From Lycorma delicatula (lineage: Eukaryota; Arthropoda; Insecta; Hemiptera; Fulgoridae), in assembly GCF_047948215.1 (NCBI RefSeq), contig NC_134455.1, forward strand, positions 344,620,997 to 344,684,996: DNA of 64,000 nt. The letters run 5' to 3'. Each line of letters begins with the position of its first letter. Positions within the stretch are counted from its first letter, which is position 1. Position numbers and translations under genes: made by a program. Below the pieces are notes generated by a model. It did no database searches. It had not been told where the DNA came from and saw only the letters and a program-made list of their open reading frames with translations. This document shows, piece after piece, positions 18,254-32,441 of the stretch.

Positions 18254-19474
18254 ATAATGTCTGGCAGGACATCCCTCACTGTCATTTGTGACAGGAAATC
18301 CATGCCAGTACTCTCCAACGGGGTGGCCGGTTTCGGTTTGCCGCTGGAGGCGCTTTTTGAAGCGGCCGCCCTTTTGGCGGGGCGCGGGACCACAGTGGCC
18401 GCGGTGTTTTTAACAGCCTGCTTGGCCTTCCCCGCCGGGGCCGGTTTTGTCGCAGCATTTTGTTTTACCACCTTTTTAGTGGTAGCCGCCGGTTTTGGCT
18501 TGGCGGGCTTTGGGGAGGGTACCTCCCCTTTTTTCACTGCCGCCTTAGCCACAGGTGCCGGCACCTCCAGTTTGAGGGCTGTTTTTCCCCCACCGGCAGT
18601 CAACAGTCGCGGGCTTTTTAATTCCCTTGACTTTGTTAATCTGCTCCATATAATAGGGGCAGCCCCTGTAATTATCCGGATGCGGCCCCTTACAATTTGC
18701 ACAAGAAGCTGGTTCCTAACGTGTTTAGACGCATGTTGCAGTGTCATGGTTTCCACCACACTTCACGCATTGCTGGGCCCTTTGGCAATAATTTGAAGAG
18801 TGCCCAAATTTCTGGCATCTGTGGCACTGGGGCGGCCCCCCTCGAGACACAAAAGCAGTCACTGTGACCTTGCAGTAAAAAATACTGCTAAGGTCGTAAA
18901 TGGTACGGGCCATAGGGGTCCTCTTAAGGGCCACTAGGCAGGTCGTGGTTTCCCGACCGTCCCTGGTGAGGAGCTTCTTACCCGAAGTGACCTCAAAGCC
19001 AAGGGAGGTCAGTTCCTCCCTTACTTCCTCCGGGGTAGCCCCATAGGGGATCCCCCGTATAACTAACTACCTTCAGCTCCCTGTCCTTCTGGAGCTGAAA
19101 AGAGTGGAAGGCAACTCTCTTGGCGTGTAGAAAACTCTGCACCGTCCGGTAGTCTGCCTCGCAGCCTTATTGAGAGCCCGGTGCTTTTTGCCACCAGGCG
19201 CCCCCCAATCCTCGACTTAATGTCGCGCGCTAATGCTGGCCACTCCTTTGAGCAGTCCAGCATTATCAGCGGGATTTTCTCCCGCCTGACGGTAGCAGGC
19301 TGTGATGGGCCACCATCATCAACCTGCGGGGTGGCGGATGCTGCAGCCCGCTACGGGCTTCGTCTCCATAGGAGGCACGGAGTCCCGACGTTTTAGGCGC
19401 TTCCTAGCGCCAGACCCGCTCTCCTCTCCGCCGACGGACAATTCCGCAATGGTGAACGGGGTGGAGGAGGCCTT
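18208..19474 (-). pseudogene. ORF1 (gag-like) remnant, unit 4
   Basis: Knuckle frame ends at 18725 and the tail at 18208. Gly at the site where units 2 and 3 have Arg. Confidence 0.88.
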
Positions 19475-19636
19475 TTAATTTAAAAAAATTAAAACTTAAA
19501 TTATCACTGCTTATAGACTACACTTCCTGTAACAAAATACACAAAAAATAAAATTGGAAAGTTAATCATTCCTGTTAAAATATAATTATTTTAAATTTAA
19601 CAGAATAGTCCTATAAGGATAGGCTATTTAGCTAAT

Positions 19637-19881
19637 GTAATTCAAATGACATCGCCCTGAGGACGATATTCAGGGCCTCGTGGTTCATCAGGAATTGGTC
19701 AGCGCTTCGCAGAGATGCCAGAATCCAGACATTCGGGCAGATTGGATTTGAGCAGGCGAGGCGGTGCTTTAACCCAACTGCTTCGTCCGGGTTGCAACAC
19801 ATCCGAGACATATGCTGGGACGACCCGCTGCCACAGGAGGTCAGGAAACGATCTCATCCAGTTTTGGACGAACCAACTTGA
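19637..19881 (+). pseudogene. Plus-strand RT tail, unit 4
   Basis: Unchanged tail, TGA at 19879-19881. Confidence 0.82.
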
Positions 19882-20646
19882 GGTAACAGCCAACCAGGTA
19901 AACATGCCAGAAGGATGAGGTGAGTGCTTCTTTAATCACGTATATTATCATTATATAATATAGTATAATTATACTAATTCGATATTATATTATTTATCTT
20001 GGTTAAAACCATTTTTGCTATTGGTTCTTTGAATATAAGAGGCAACTTAACAATTTGATGTATGATTGTCATTTCCTTTTAACTTCTTGTATTAATGATT
20101 GAAAGAAATTAAAATTAATAGAATCTAAAAATTAAATAAATAAATAATTTTAAAAATAAATTAAATACTCCGACCATGGTTTACCCCTTCCGCCACCAAT
20201 ATGACCCATAAAGTAGTGATTTAACTAAACTAGAGAAACATAGGAAATAATCAAACATCCCATACAATATATACATGACCACATGTACATATATGCTTAT
20301 ATATCTTTAATGAGACCCGCCTCCTGACATCCACGTTCCTCTACTCAAACAAACTCCTCCTTCATGATAAGAAGTAAGAAGAGAAGACGAAACAGCAGAA
20401 GAAGAAGGAAGAATAACCGATCACAGAAGAATCCTGCCTCCTCGTCCGCTTAGTTCTTCTTAGAACTACAAGTAAAGCGGTTTTGTTTAAGGTTACTCAA
20501 GAGAAGGGAGAGGCAAGGTCTACAGCATCGGCCTGGCGATTCACCGTAGGAAGACGTGCAGACTCATCAACCAAATCACACTTCCATTTTCATTAACCTA
20601 CCAGCAGAACAAGTGCTTTAAACCATCCACACCTCATACCACGGCG

Positions 20647-20961
20647 ATGGAACGAACAAAAAAAATCCAATTAATGGGGGGGCCGACTTATTCCAAATAT
20701 TCAACACCCCGGCGCACGGGCGCTCAAAATCACGCTGCGTTAAATACATCTCTCCTGCCACCCCTTAACACGAGCAGACACCTAATTCTTAATAGAGATG
20801 TTTCGCGTCTAACAAACAATTCTAACACCGCGCCAAAGTCCGCTGGTGCCATGAATCGCAGTAACCTCCTAGCCTCCCTTCTATCGTCAGAAAAAAGAAG
20901 AAGAAGAGAAGATAACAGGCTGTTGTCTCTCGACTGTATAGTTCTCTCCAGAACTTGCTAG
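20647..20961 (+). pseudogene. ORF1-like start, unit 4, read-through variant with seven Gs
   Basis: The only copy in which ATG at 20647 opens an uninterrupted 104-codon frame to TAG at 20959-20961, because the G run (20676-20682) has seven Gs. The product is Ser/Thr/Asn/Arg-rich, with RRR and EKRRRRED patches and no recognised domain. The seven-G state may be ancestral and restored by slippage, or a sequencing error. Confidence 0.45.
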
Positions 20962-22258
20962 CTAATTACAAGGTTACCAAGAAGATGTGAGGGACAGACA
21001 CGACAAGAAAATACCAACTTCCATACCGACCATCCGATTTAAAAATTCTCCCTTCGAATCGGAGAGCCTGGACAGTGTCCCGTGATGCTGTATGATTCTA
21101 TAATCGGGCGTTATTTTTAATGACGGGTCTAAGTTTAATGTTTTATTATAATTTTTTATGGACGGATTTTTATTAGCATTCCATATCCGTTCGTACCAGC
21201 GTTTTCGAACCCATTTTTGGGTCCGACCCCCCTCAGACCGTCCGCTGAAGTCCTTCGGTCGTAACGCTTCATGGGCTAGCAGGAATACGCCACAACGGAA
21301 TACGAACCAACTGTTTGGAGGGAGCAATGCGCTCCCTTCTCCGGAGGGAGTCGCAATTGCTGATCTAATTTAATTTATTTAATTGTAAGTTTTTATTTTA
21401 GGTATGGATAAGGAGATGATCTTCACCCACCCACTTCTTTAAAGGCTTCCCTTCACGATGCATCTCTGCTGTGCTCTTTTCCGGACTCCTGTCCGTGACG
21501 TCGGGTCGCGTAAAGGGTCTGTTTTCATCTCAGATGACCTTTTCGTTCTTCTTTGGCCTGCACTTTTCGAGACTCGGCAGTAATCGAGATCACATGCCAT
21601 TAACCTTGATATTGCCGTGGCCCCGAAGGTCTGAATGAACGAGGGAAAGTGCAGGTTTCTTCCTTCTTCGTTCTTTTATGCTGTCGGTGGCTGCTGGGCT
21701 CGTTCCCTCTTCTTCTTTCTTGAAGGGAACTTACAATTCGGTAAAAAATGATCGCCTTTTGTCGAAGAAGTAAAAAGTATTTTTTACACAAAATAATATT
21801 AATCTTCCAGACACACGTGTGTCCGGGAAGGGTTTGAGGGGACCGCGTGGCCGCTGTGAAGAAACCATTTGTTTATTGTGGTGGCTGTTGGTATCTGCAA
21901 CAAAAGAAACAGAACACACACACACACACACACACGAAAAAAAAATTTGACTTTTTTATTTTAGGTTGACAGAATTAAAGGAAGGAAGGCCGTTTCCCAA
22001 GACGGCACGACGAGTCGTTCCACACCCACGTCTCTCCCGTTTCTGAAACAAGTGAAACAAAACACACACGGAGAAAAAAAAACCGCGTTTTTGTTTTAAC
22101 CACAACTTATTTTGTTGATGTCTTGAGACCGTATAACTCGCGAAAATTAAACACTCGCGACCCCGGAAACGCCTCTGACGCGCTATTCCGTTTGTTGCTC
22201 ATCCGGTATGTAGGCCCCTAAGCCTGGTTTGTCGATTCTCGGCTCCCGCACCGCACCA

Positions 22259-23239
22259 TCACGGTGGTTCGTCCAGTACGGCGTGAGGCCGCTTCCTTAC
22301 AACTGTCGGGTTTGGGTCCTCTCGGCAGATGTCCCGAAGATGACTGTGTTCGGACACAGCCGCTCTCCCGAACAATCTGCGCGCCTGCACCACCCCCACC
22401 TCGGACACGGATTGCAATCTCGCATCGGTTCGGAGAGGAGAGTGGCGTTCCTGACGAACGACGGAGCTCCAAATATCGTCCGCAACGCAATGTTTTGGAC
22501 GACCTCGATCTTCTTTTGAAGCGAAGAGCTCAACATTGCCCCCCATGCCGGGTAAGCATATGTCAGAATCGGCAGTACGTACAGCCGAAAGATGAGTAAC
22601 TTAGTTGCCAGTGGGTACGGGCTGGCACTGTTCAGCACTGGGTATAATGAGGCTCTGGCGGCCTTAGCCCTCCGGGTCACATAATTTACATGTTCGCCGA
22701 AGGTAAGCCGCCTGTCCACGACCACCCCCAGGTACTTAACCGTTTTCTCAAAAGTGATTTTCTCCCCTGAGATTTCCAGCTGCCTGGCCGTTTTGCGTGT
22801 CTTGTATGTGAACATCACGGCCACCGATTTTTCACCGTTGACCCCGATTCTCCACATATCGAGCCACGGTTCCATTAAGTCCAGTTGCCTTTGGAGCCTC
22901 CGGACCGCGTTATCCACATTTGCGGATTCGTAGAAATATGCCGCGTCGTCTGCATAAAGGGCCGTTTTGAACCCTTCCGACAGCGGCATATCGTTCACGT
23001 ACAAAGTGTACAGGAACGGGGAAAGCACTGCTCCTTGGGGAACCCCAGCGGCTATGACGGTCTGGCAAATATGACCGCATCAGTCTGACATAGCGGTACG
23101 GAATCGCCGATTGCGCTAGTTTATAAAGCAGCCCGCTATGCCAAACTTTGTCAAAGGCCTTGGCCACATCCAGAAAAACGGCTGTACTCACCGCTTTCCT
23201 GTTCAGGCCTCCGACAAAGTCATCTATTATTTTTATCAT
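22259..23239 (-). pseudogene. Reverse transcriptase remnant, unit 4
   Basis: Core frame 23028-22297. Protein pieces unchanged. Confidence 0.93.
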
Positions 23240-23402
23240 AATATATGGTAAAATAAAAATTCTGAGGAGGATATCTCCTCCTCAGTCGTCGTTTCTCCGC
23301 TATGGCGTCGGAGATATGAGGAAGGAGGTCGTTTCGAACAACTGCTCGAGTTTTGGGCGACAGTGTCGTCGATTTCCTCCGGGGTGTTAAGGAGCTCAAG
23401 AT

Positions 23403-24152
23403 TTACCGGCCTCTACTCCCGCTGGAGGATCTCGTAGAACCTTTTCCAGTTAACTGTGGGGAATCTCGACCGTCCCCTGCCTGTCCTAGTTCCAAAAGGA
23501 CAGGGGAATGTTCCGAGCAGAGGTCTTCTATCGTTTCAATCATGAACGGGAGGGTACCCTCCTTCTTGACTGCGATATCTAGCACGTCAGGCCTAAATCT
23601 GCCTGAATGATGAACGTGCGTGGGCACCTCAGGGCCTACGACGACCATGCGGCGGGCTCTCGCCCTTTCGTACAGCAATCTGCCATTCGGGTTTGTCAGA
23701 TTGCTGTTCCATGACACGTGTTTGGCATTGAGGTCGCCAATGAGTAGCATGGGCCCATCCCAATTTTCCAGCACGGCATCCACATCTGCGCCGGTTACCG
23801 CATCGTTCGGCTTTTTATAAGCCGAAACCAGCCGATACACCGTGCCTAGATGCTCCACATGCACACACGTTTGTTCCATCACGTTTTTATGAAGAACAAC
23901 GCGCGTATGCATGTGGCGTCTATGGACTAAAACCGCGGTTCCACCGGCGGTGGGGTATCCGGGTCGTACTGGCCTATCCGTCCTATATGTAAAATAGTCC
24001 CGAAGGGTCAGTGGCTTTATTGGGTTCAAGCGCGTCTCGGACAACAGTATCACGTCTATCAGTAGATCCTCGGCCAGACCGCAAAGTATAGCCATGAGGC
24101 ACTCTATTAAGGACTGAAGAGATTTTGCCTGGAGCAGGCGTGGCAAGACCAT
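23403..24152 (-). pseudogene. Endonuclease remnant with altered SDH motif, units 4/5
   Basis: t23511 changes Asp214 to Glu, turning the catalytic SDH motif into SEH. The frame is otherwise open. A substitution at this site fits a sequence no longer under selection. Confidence 0.93.
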
Positions 24153-25373
24153 ATAATGTCTGGCAGGACATCCCTCACTGTCATTTGTGACAGGAAATCC
24201 ATGCCAGTACTCTCCAACGGGGTGGCCGGTTTCGGTTTGCCGCTGGAGGCGCTTTTTGAAGCGGCCGCCCTTTTGGCGGGGCGCGGGACCACAGTGGCCG
24301 CGGTGTTTTTAACAGCCTGCTTGGCCTTCCCCGCCGGGGCCGGTTTTGTCGCAGCATTTTGTTTTACCACCTTTTTAGTGGTAGCCGCCGGTTTTGGCTT
24401 GGCGGGCTTTGGGGAGGGTACCTCCCCTTTTTTCACTGCCGCCTTAGCCACAGGTGCCGGCACCTCCAGTTTGAGGGCTGTTTTTCCCCCACCGGCAGTC
24501 AACAGTCGCGGGCTTTTTAATTCCCTTGACTTTGTTAATCTGCTCCATATAATAGGGGCAGCCCCTGTAATTATCCGGATGCGGCCCCTTACAATTTGCA
24601 CAAGAAGCTGGTTCCTAACGTGTTTAGACGCATGTTGCAGTGTCATGGTTTCCACCACACTTCACGCATTGCTGGGCCCTTTGGCAATAATTTGAAGAGT
24701 GCCCAAATTTCTGGCATCTGTGGCACTGGGGCGGCCCCCCTCGAGACACAAAAGCAGTCACTGTGACCTTGCAGTAAAAAATACTGCTAAGGTCGTAAAT
24801 GGTACGGGCCATAGGGGTCCTCTTAAGGGCCACTAGGCAGGTCGTGGTTTCCCGACCGTCCCTGGTGAGGAGCTTCTTACCCGAAGTGACCTCAAAGCCA
24901 AGGGAGGTCAGTTCCTCCCTTACTTCCTCCGGGGTAGCCCCATAGGGGATCCCCCGTATAACTAACTACCTTCAGCTCCCTGTCCTTCTGGAGCTGAAAA
25001 GAGTGGAAGGCAACTCTCTTGGCGTGTAGAAAACTCTGCACCGTCCGGTAGTCTGCCTCGCAGCCTTATTGAGAGCCCGGTGCTTTTTGCCACCAGGCGC
25101 CCCCCAATCCTCGACTTAATGTCGCGCGCTAATGCTGGCCACTCCTTTGAGCAGTCCAGCATTATCAGCGGGATTTTCTCCCGCCTGACGGTAGCAGGCT
25201 GTGATGGGCCACCATCATCAACCTGCGGGGTGGCGGATGCTGCAGCCCGCTACGGGCTTCGTCTCCATAGGAGGCACGGAGTCCCGACGTTTTAGGCGCT
25301 TCCTAGCGCCAGACCCGCTCTCCTCTCCGCCGACGGACAATTCCGCAATGGTGAACGGGGTGGAGGAGGCCTT
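24107..25373 (-). pseudogene. ORF1 (gag-like) remnant, unit 5
   Basis: Knuckle frame ends at 24624 and the tail at 24107. Same protein-level pieces as unit 4. Confidence 0.88.
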
Positions 25374-25535
25374 TTAATTTAAAAAAATTAAAACTTAAAT
25401 TATCACTGCTTATAGACTACACTTCCTGTAACAAAATACACAAAAAATAAAATTGGAAAGTTAATCATTCCTGTTAAAATATAATTATTTTAAATTTAAC
25501 AGAATAGTCCTATAAGGATAGGCTATTTAGCTAAT

Positions 25536-25780
25536 GTAATTCAAATGACATCGCCCTGAGGACGATATTCAGGGCCTCGTGGTTCATCAGGAATTGGTCA
25601 GCGCTTCGCAGAGATGCCAGAATCCAGACATTCGGGCAGATTGGATTTGAGCAGGCGAGGCGGTGCTTTAACCCAACTGCTTCGTCCGGGTTGCAACACA
25701 TCCGAGACATATGCTGGGACGACCCGCTGCCACAGGAGGTCAGGAAACGATCTCATCCAGTTTTGGACGAACCAACTTGA
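25536..25780 (+). pseudogene. Plus-strand RT tail, unit 5
   Basis: Unchanged tail, TGA at 25778-25780. Confidence 0.82.
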
Positions 25781-26545
25781 GGTAACAGCCAACCAGGTAA
25801 ACATGCCAGAAGGATGAGGTGAGTGCTTCTTTAATCACGTATATTATCATTATATAATATAGTATAATTATACTAATTCGATATTATATTATTTATCTTG
25901 GTTAAAACCATTTTTGCTATTGGTTCTTTGAATATAAGAGGCAACTTAACAATTTGATGTATGATTGTCATTTCCTTTTAACTTCTTGTATTAATGATTG
26001 AAAGAAATTAAAATTAATAGAATCTAAAAATTAAATAAATAAATAATTTTAAAAATAAATTAAATACTCCGACCATGGTTTACCCCTTCCGCCACCAATA
26101 TGACCCATAAAGTAGTGATTTAACTAAACTAGAGAAACATAGGAAATAATCAAACATCCCATACAATATATACATGACCACATGTACATATATGCTTATA
26201 TATCTTTAATGAGACCCGCCTCCTGACATCCACGTTCCTCTACTCAAACAAACTCCTCCTTCATGATAAGAAGTAAGAAGAGAAGACGAAACAGCAGAAG
26301 AAGAAGGAAGAATAACCGATCACAGAAGAATCCTGCCTCCTCGTCCGCTTAGTTCTTCTTAGAACTACAAGTAAAGCGGTTTTGTTTAAGGTTACTCAAG
26401 AGAAGGGAGAGGCAAGGTCTACAGCATCGGCCTGGCGATTCACCGTAGGAAGACGTGCAGACTCATCAACCAAATCACACTTCCATTTTCATTAACCTAC
26501 CAGCAGAACAAGTGCTTTAAACCATCCACACCTCATACCACGGCG

Positions 26546-26859
26546 ATGGAACGAACAAAAAAAATCCAATTAATGGGGGGCCGACTTATTCCAAATATTC
26601 AACACCCCGGCGCACGGGCGCTCAAAATCACGCTGCGTTAAATACATCTCTCCTGCCACCCCTTAACACGAGCAGACACCTAATTCTTAATAGAGATGTT
26701 TCGCGTCTAACAAACAATTCTAACACCGCGCCAAAGTCCGCTGGTGCCATGAATCGCAGTAACCTCCTAGCCTCCCTTCTATCGTCAGAAAAAAGAAGAA
26801 GAAGAGAAGATAACAGGCTGTTGTCTCTCGACTGTATAGTTCTCTCCAGAACTTGCTAG
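26546..26859 (+). pseudogene. ORF1-like start, unit 5
   Basis: Six-G frameshifted form, ATG at 26546. Confidence 0.4.
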
Positions 26860-28154
26860 CTAATTACAAGGTTACCAAGAAGATGTGAGGGACAGACACG
26901 ACAAGAAAATACCAACTTCCATACCGACCATCCGATTTAAAAATTCTCCCTTCGAATCGGAGAGCCTGGACAGTGTCCCGTGATGCTGTATGATTCTATA
27001 ATCGGGCGTTATTTTTAATGACGGGTCTAAGTTTAATGTTTTATTATAATTTTTTATGGACGGATTTTTATTAGCATTCCATATCCGTTCGTACCAGCGT
27101 TTTCGAACCCATTTTTGGGTCCGACCCCCCTCAGACCGTCCGCTGAAGTCCTTCGGTCGTAACGCTTCATGGGCTAGCAGGAATACGCCACAACGGAATA
27201 CGAACCAACTGTTTGGAGGGAGCAATGCGCTCCCTTCTCCGGAGGGAGTCGCAATTGCTGATCTAATTTAATTTATTTAATTGTAAGTTTTTATTTTAGG
27301 TATGGATAAGGAGATGATCTTCACCCACCCACTTCTTTAAAGGCTTCCCTTCACGATGCATCTCTGCTGTGCTCTTTTCCGGACTCCTGTCCGTGACGTC
27401 GGGTCGCGTAAAGGGTCTGTTTTCATCTCAGATGACCTTTTCGTTCTTCTTTGGCCTGCACTTTTCGAGACTCGGCAGTAATCGAGATCACATGCCATTA
27501 ACCTTGATATTGCCGTGGCCCCGAAGGTCTGAATGAACGAGGGAAAGTGCAGGTTTCTTCCTTCTTCGTTCTTTTATGCTGTCGGTGGCTGCTGGGCTCG
27601 TTCCCTCTTCTTCTTTCTTGAAGGGAACTTACAATTCGGTAAAAAATGATCGCCTTTTGTCGAAGAAGTAAAAAGTATTTTTTACACAAAATAATATTAA
27701 TCTTCCAGACACACGTGTGTCCGGGAAGGGTTTGAGGGGACCGCGTGGCCGCTGTGAAGAAACCATTTGTTTATTGTGGTGGCTGTTGGTATCTGCAACA
27801 AAAGAAACAGAACACACACACACACACACACGAAAAAAAAATTTGACTTTTTTATTTTAGGTTGACAGAATTAAAGGAAGGAAGGCCGTTTCCCAAGACG
27901 GCACGACGAGTCGTTCCACACCCACGTCTCTCCCGTTTCTGAAACAAGTGAAACAAAACACACACGGAGAAAAAAAAACCGCGTTTTTGTTTTAACCACA
28001 ACTTATTTTGTTGATGTCTTGAGACCGTATAACTCGCGAAAATTAAACACTCGCGACCCCGGAAACGCCTCTGACGCGCTATTCCGTTTGTTGCTCATCC
28101 GGTATGTAGGCCCCTAAGCCTGGTTTGTCGATTCTCGGCTCCCGCACCGCACCA

Positions 28155-29135
28155 TCACGGTGGTTCGTCCAGTACGGCGTGAGGCCGCTTCCTTACAACT
28201 GTCGGGTTTGGGTCCTCTCGGCAGATGTCCCGAAGATGACTGTGTTCGGACACAGCCGCTCTCCCGAACAATCTGCGCGCCTGCACCACCCCCACCTCGG
28301 ACACGGATTGCAATCTCGCATCGGTTCGGAGAGGAGAGTGGCGTTCCTGACGAACGACGGAGCTCCAAATATCGTCCGCAACGCAATGTTTTGGACGACC
28401 TCGATCTTCTTTTGAAGCGAAGAGCTCAACATTGCCCCCCATGCCGGGTAAGCATATGTCAGAATCGGCAGTACGTACAGCCGAAAGATGAGTAACTTAG
28501 TTGCCAGTGGGTACGGGCTGGCACTGTTCAGCACTGGGTATAATGAGGCTCTGGCGGCCTTAGCCCTCCGGGTCACATAATTTACATGTTCGCCGAAGGT
28601 AAGCCGCCTGTCCACGACCACCCCCAGGTACTTAACCGTTTTCTCAAAAGTGATTTTCTCCCCTGAGATTTCCAGCTGCCTGGCCGTTTTGCGTGTCTTG
28701 TATGTGAACATCACGGCCACCGATTTTTCACCGTTGACCCCGATTCTCCACATATCGAGCCACGGTTCCATTAAGTCCAGTTGCCTTTGGAGCCTCCGGA
28801 CCGCGTTATCCACATTTGCGGATTCGTAGAAATATGCCGCGTCGTCTGCATAAAGGGCCGTTTTGAACCCTTCCGACAGCGGCATATCGTTCACGTACAA
28901 AGTGTACAGGAACGGGGAAAGCACTGCTCCTTGGGGAACCCCAGCGGCTATGACGGTCTGGCAAATATGACCGCATCAGTCTGACATAGCGGTACGGAAT
29001 CGCCGATTGCGCTAGTTTATAAAGCAGCCCGCTATGCCAAACTTTGTCAAAGGCCTTGGCCACATCCAGAAAAACGGCTGTACTCACCGCTTTCCTGTTC
29101 AGGCCTCCGACAAAGTCATCTATTATTTTTATCAT
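28155..29135 (-). pseudogene. Reverse transcriptase remnant, unit 5
   Basis: Core frame 28924-28193. Protein pieces unchanged. Confidence 0.93.
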
Positions 29136-29298
29136 AATATATGGTAAAATAAAAATTCTGAGGAGGATATCTCCTCCTCAGTCGTCGTTTCTCCGCTATG
29201 GCGTCGGAGATATGAGGAAGGAGGTCGTTTCGAACAACTGCTCGAGTTTTGGGCGACAGTGTCGTCGATTTCCTCCGGGGTGTTAAGGAGCTCAAGAT

Positions 29299-30048
29299 TT
29301 ACCGGCCTCTACTCCCGCTGGAGGATCTCGTAGAACCTTTTCCAGTTAACTGTGGGGAATCTCGACCGTCCCCTGCCTGTCCTAGTTCCAAAAGGACAGG
29401 GGAATGGTCCGAGCAGAGGTCTTCTATCGTTTCAATCATGAACGGGAGGGTACCCTCCTTCTTGACTGCGATATCTAGCACGTCAGGCCTAAATCTGCCT
29501 GAATGATGAACGTGCGTGGGCACCTCAGGGCCTACGACGACCATGCGGCGGGCTCTCGCCCTTTCGTACAGCAATCTGCCATTCGGGTTTGTCAGATTGC
29601 TGTTCCATGACACGTGTTTGGCATTGAGGTCGCCAATGAGTAGCATGGGCCCATCCCAATTTTCCAGCACGGCATCCACATCTGCGCCGGTTACCGCATC
29701 GTTCGGCTTTTTATAAGCCGAAACCAGCCGATACACCGTGCCTAGATGCTCCACATGCACACACGTTTGTTCCATCACGTTTTTATGAAGAACAACGCGC
29801 GTATGCATGTGGCGTCTATGGACTAAAACCGCGGTTCCACCGGCGGTGGGGTATCCGGGTCGTACTGGCCTATCCGTCCTATATGTAAAATAGTCCCGAA
29901 GGGTCAGTGGCTTTATTGGGTTCAAGCGCGTCTCGGACAACAGTATCACGTCTATCAGTAGATCCTCGGCCAGACCGCAAAGTATAGCCATGAGGCACTC
30001 TATTAAGGACTGAAGAGATTTTGCCTGGAGCAGGCGTGGCAAGACCAT
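29299..30048 (-). pseudogene. Endonuclease remnant, units 5/6
   Basis: Majority sequence with Pro61, Asp132 and Asp214. Confidence 0.93.
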
Positions 30049-31269
30049 ATAATGTCTGGCAGGACATCCCTCACTGTCATTTGTGACAGGAAATCCATGC
30101 CAGTACTCTCCAACGGGGTGGCCGGTTTCGGTTTGCCGCTGGAGGCGCTTTTTGAAGCGGCCGCCCTTTTGGCGGGGCGCGGGACCACAGTGGCCGCGGT
30201 GTTTTTAACAGCCTGCTTGGCCTTCCCCGCCGGGGCCGGTTTTGTCGCAGCATTTTGTTTTACCACCTTTTTAGTGGTAGCCGCCGGTTTTGGCTTGGCG
30301 GGCTTTGGGGAGGGTACCTCCCCTTTTTTCACTGCCGCCTTAGCCACAGGTGCCGGCACCTCCAGTTTGAGGGCTGTTTTTCCCCCACCGGCAGTCAACA
30401 GTCGCGGGCTTTTTAATTCCCTTGACTTTGTTAATCTGCTCCATATAATAGGGGCAGCCCCTGTAATTATCCGGATGCGGCCCCTTACAATTTGCACAAG
30501 AAGCTGGTTCCTAACGTGTTTAGACGCATGTTGCAGTGTCATGGTTTCCACCACACTTCACGCATTGCTGGGCCCTTTGGCAATAATTTGAAGAGTGCCC
30601 AAATTTCTGGCATCTGTGGCACTGGGGCGGCCCCCCTCGAGACACAAAAGCAGTCACTGTGACCTTGCAGTAAAAAATACTGCTAAGGTCGTAAATGGTA
30701 CGGGCCATAGGGGTCCTCTTAAGGGCCACTAGGCAGGTCGTGGTTTCCCGACCGTCCCTGGTGAGGAGCTTCTTACCCGAAGTGACCTCAAAGCCAAGGG
30801 AGGTCAGTTCCTCCCTTACTTCCTCCGGGGTAGCCCCATAGGGGATCCCCCGTATAACTAACTACCTTCAGCTCCCTGTCCTTCTGGAGCTGAAAAGAGT
30901 GGAAGGCAACTCTCTTGGCGTGTAGAAAACTCTGCACCGTCCGGTAGTCTGCCTCGCAGCCTTATTGAGAGCCCGGTGCTTTTTGCCACCAGGCGCCCCC
31001 CAATCCTCGACTTAATGTCGCGCGCTAATGCTGGCCACTCCTTTGAGCAGTCCAGCATTATCAGCGGGATTTTCTCCCGCCTGACGGTAGCAGGCTGTGA
31101 TGGGCCACCATCATCAACCTGCGGGGTGGCGGATGCTGCAGCCCGCTACGGGCTTCGTCTCCATAGGAGGCACGGAGTCCCGACGTTTTAGGCGCTTCCT
31201 AGCGCCAGACCCGCTCTCCTCTCCGCCGACGGACAATTCCGCAATGGTGAACGGGGTGGAGGAGGCCTT
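30003..31269 (-). pseudogene. ORF1 (gag-like) remnant, unit 6
   Basis: Knuckle frame ends at 30520 and the tail at 30003. No change from unit 4. Confidence 0.88.
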
Positions 31270-31431
31270 TTAATTTAAAAAAATTAAAACTTAAATTATC
31301 ACTGCTTATAGACTACACTTCCTGTAACAAAATACACAAAAAATAAAATTGGAAAGTTAATCATTCCTGTTAAAATATAATTATTTTAAATTTAACAGAA
31401 TAGTCCTATAAGGATAGGCTATTTAGCTAAT

Positions 31432-31676
31432 GTAATTCAAATGACATCGCCCTGAGGACGATATTCAGGGCCTCGTGGTTCATCAGGAATTGGTCAGCGC
31501 TTCGCAGAGATGCCAGAATCCAGACATTCGGGCAGATTGGATTTGAGCAGGCGAGGCGGTGCTTTAACCCAACTGCTTCGTCCGGGTTGCAACACATCCG
31601 AGACATATGCTGGGACGAGCCGCTGCCACAGGAGGTCAGGAAACGATCTCATCCAGTTTTGGACGAACCAACTTGA
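31432..31676 (+). pseudogene. Plus-strand RT tail, unit 6
   Basis: g31619 gives Asp60Glu within the CWDDP stretch; unique to this copy. Confidence 0.82.
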
Positions 31677-32441
31677 GGTAACAGCCAACCAGGTAAACAT
31701 GCCAGAAGGATGAGGTGAGTGCTTCTTTAATCACGTATATTATCATTATATAATATAGTATAATTATACTAATTCGATATTATATTATTTATCTTGGTTA
31801 AAACCATTTTTGCTATTGGTTCTTTGAATATAAGAGGCAACTTAACAATTTGATGTATGATTGTCATTTCCTTTTAACTTCTTGTATTAATGATTGAAAG
31901 AAATTAAAATTAATAGAATCTAAAAATTAAATAAATAAATAATTTTAAAAATAAATTAAATACTCCGACCATGGTTTACCCCTTCCGCCACCAATATGAC
32001 CCATAAAGTAGTGATTTAACTAAACTAGAGAAACATAGGAAATAATCAAACATCCCATACAATATATACATGACCACATGTACATATATGCTTATATATC
32101 TTTAATGAGACCCGCCTCCTGACATCCACGTTCCTCTACTCAAACAAACTCCTCCTTCATGATAAGAAGTAAGAAGAGAAGACGAAACAGCAGAAGAAGA
32201 AGGAAGAATAACCGATCACAGAAGAATCCTGCCTCCTCGTCCGCTTAGTTCTTCTTAGAACTACAAGTAAAGCGGTTTTGTTTAAGGTTACTCAAGAGAA
32301 GGGAGAGGCAAGGTCTACAGCATCGGCCTGGCGATTCACCGTAGGAAGACGTGCAGACTCATCAACCAAATCACACTTCCATTTTCATTAACCTACCAGC
32401 AGAACAAGTGCTTTAAACCATCCACACCTCATACCACGGCG

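Larger units (their letters stand above)
17743..23641. repeat. Array unit 4 (5899 bp)
   Basis: One base longer than units 2 and 3 because the G run at 20676-20682 has seven Gs instead of six. Private base t23511 changes the endonuclease SDH motif. Last copy with 11 AC pairs (21914-21935). Gene-free stretches: 19882-20646 and 20962-22258. Confidence 0.98.
23642..29537. repeat. Array unit 5 (5896 bp)
   Basis: First copy with the shorter AC run (10 pairs, 27812-27831), which accounts for the 2-bp shorter period kept by all later copies. No private substitution noticed. Gene-free stretches: 25781-26545 and 26860-28154. Confidence 0.98.
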
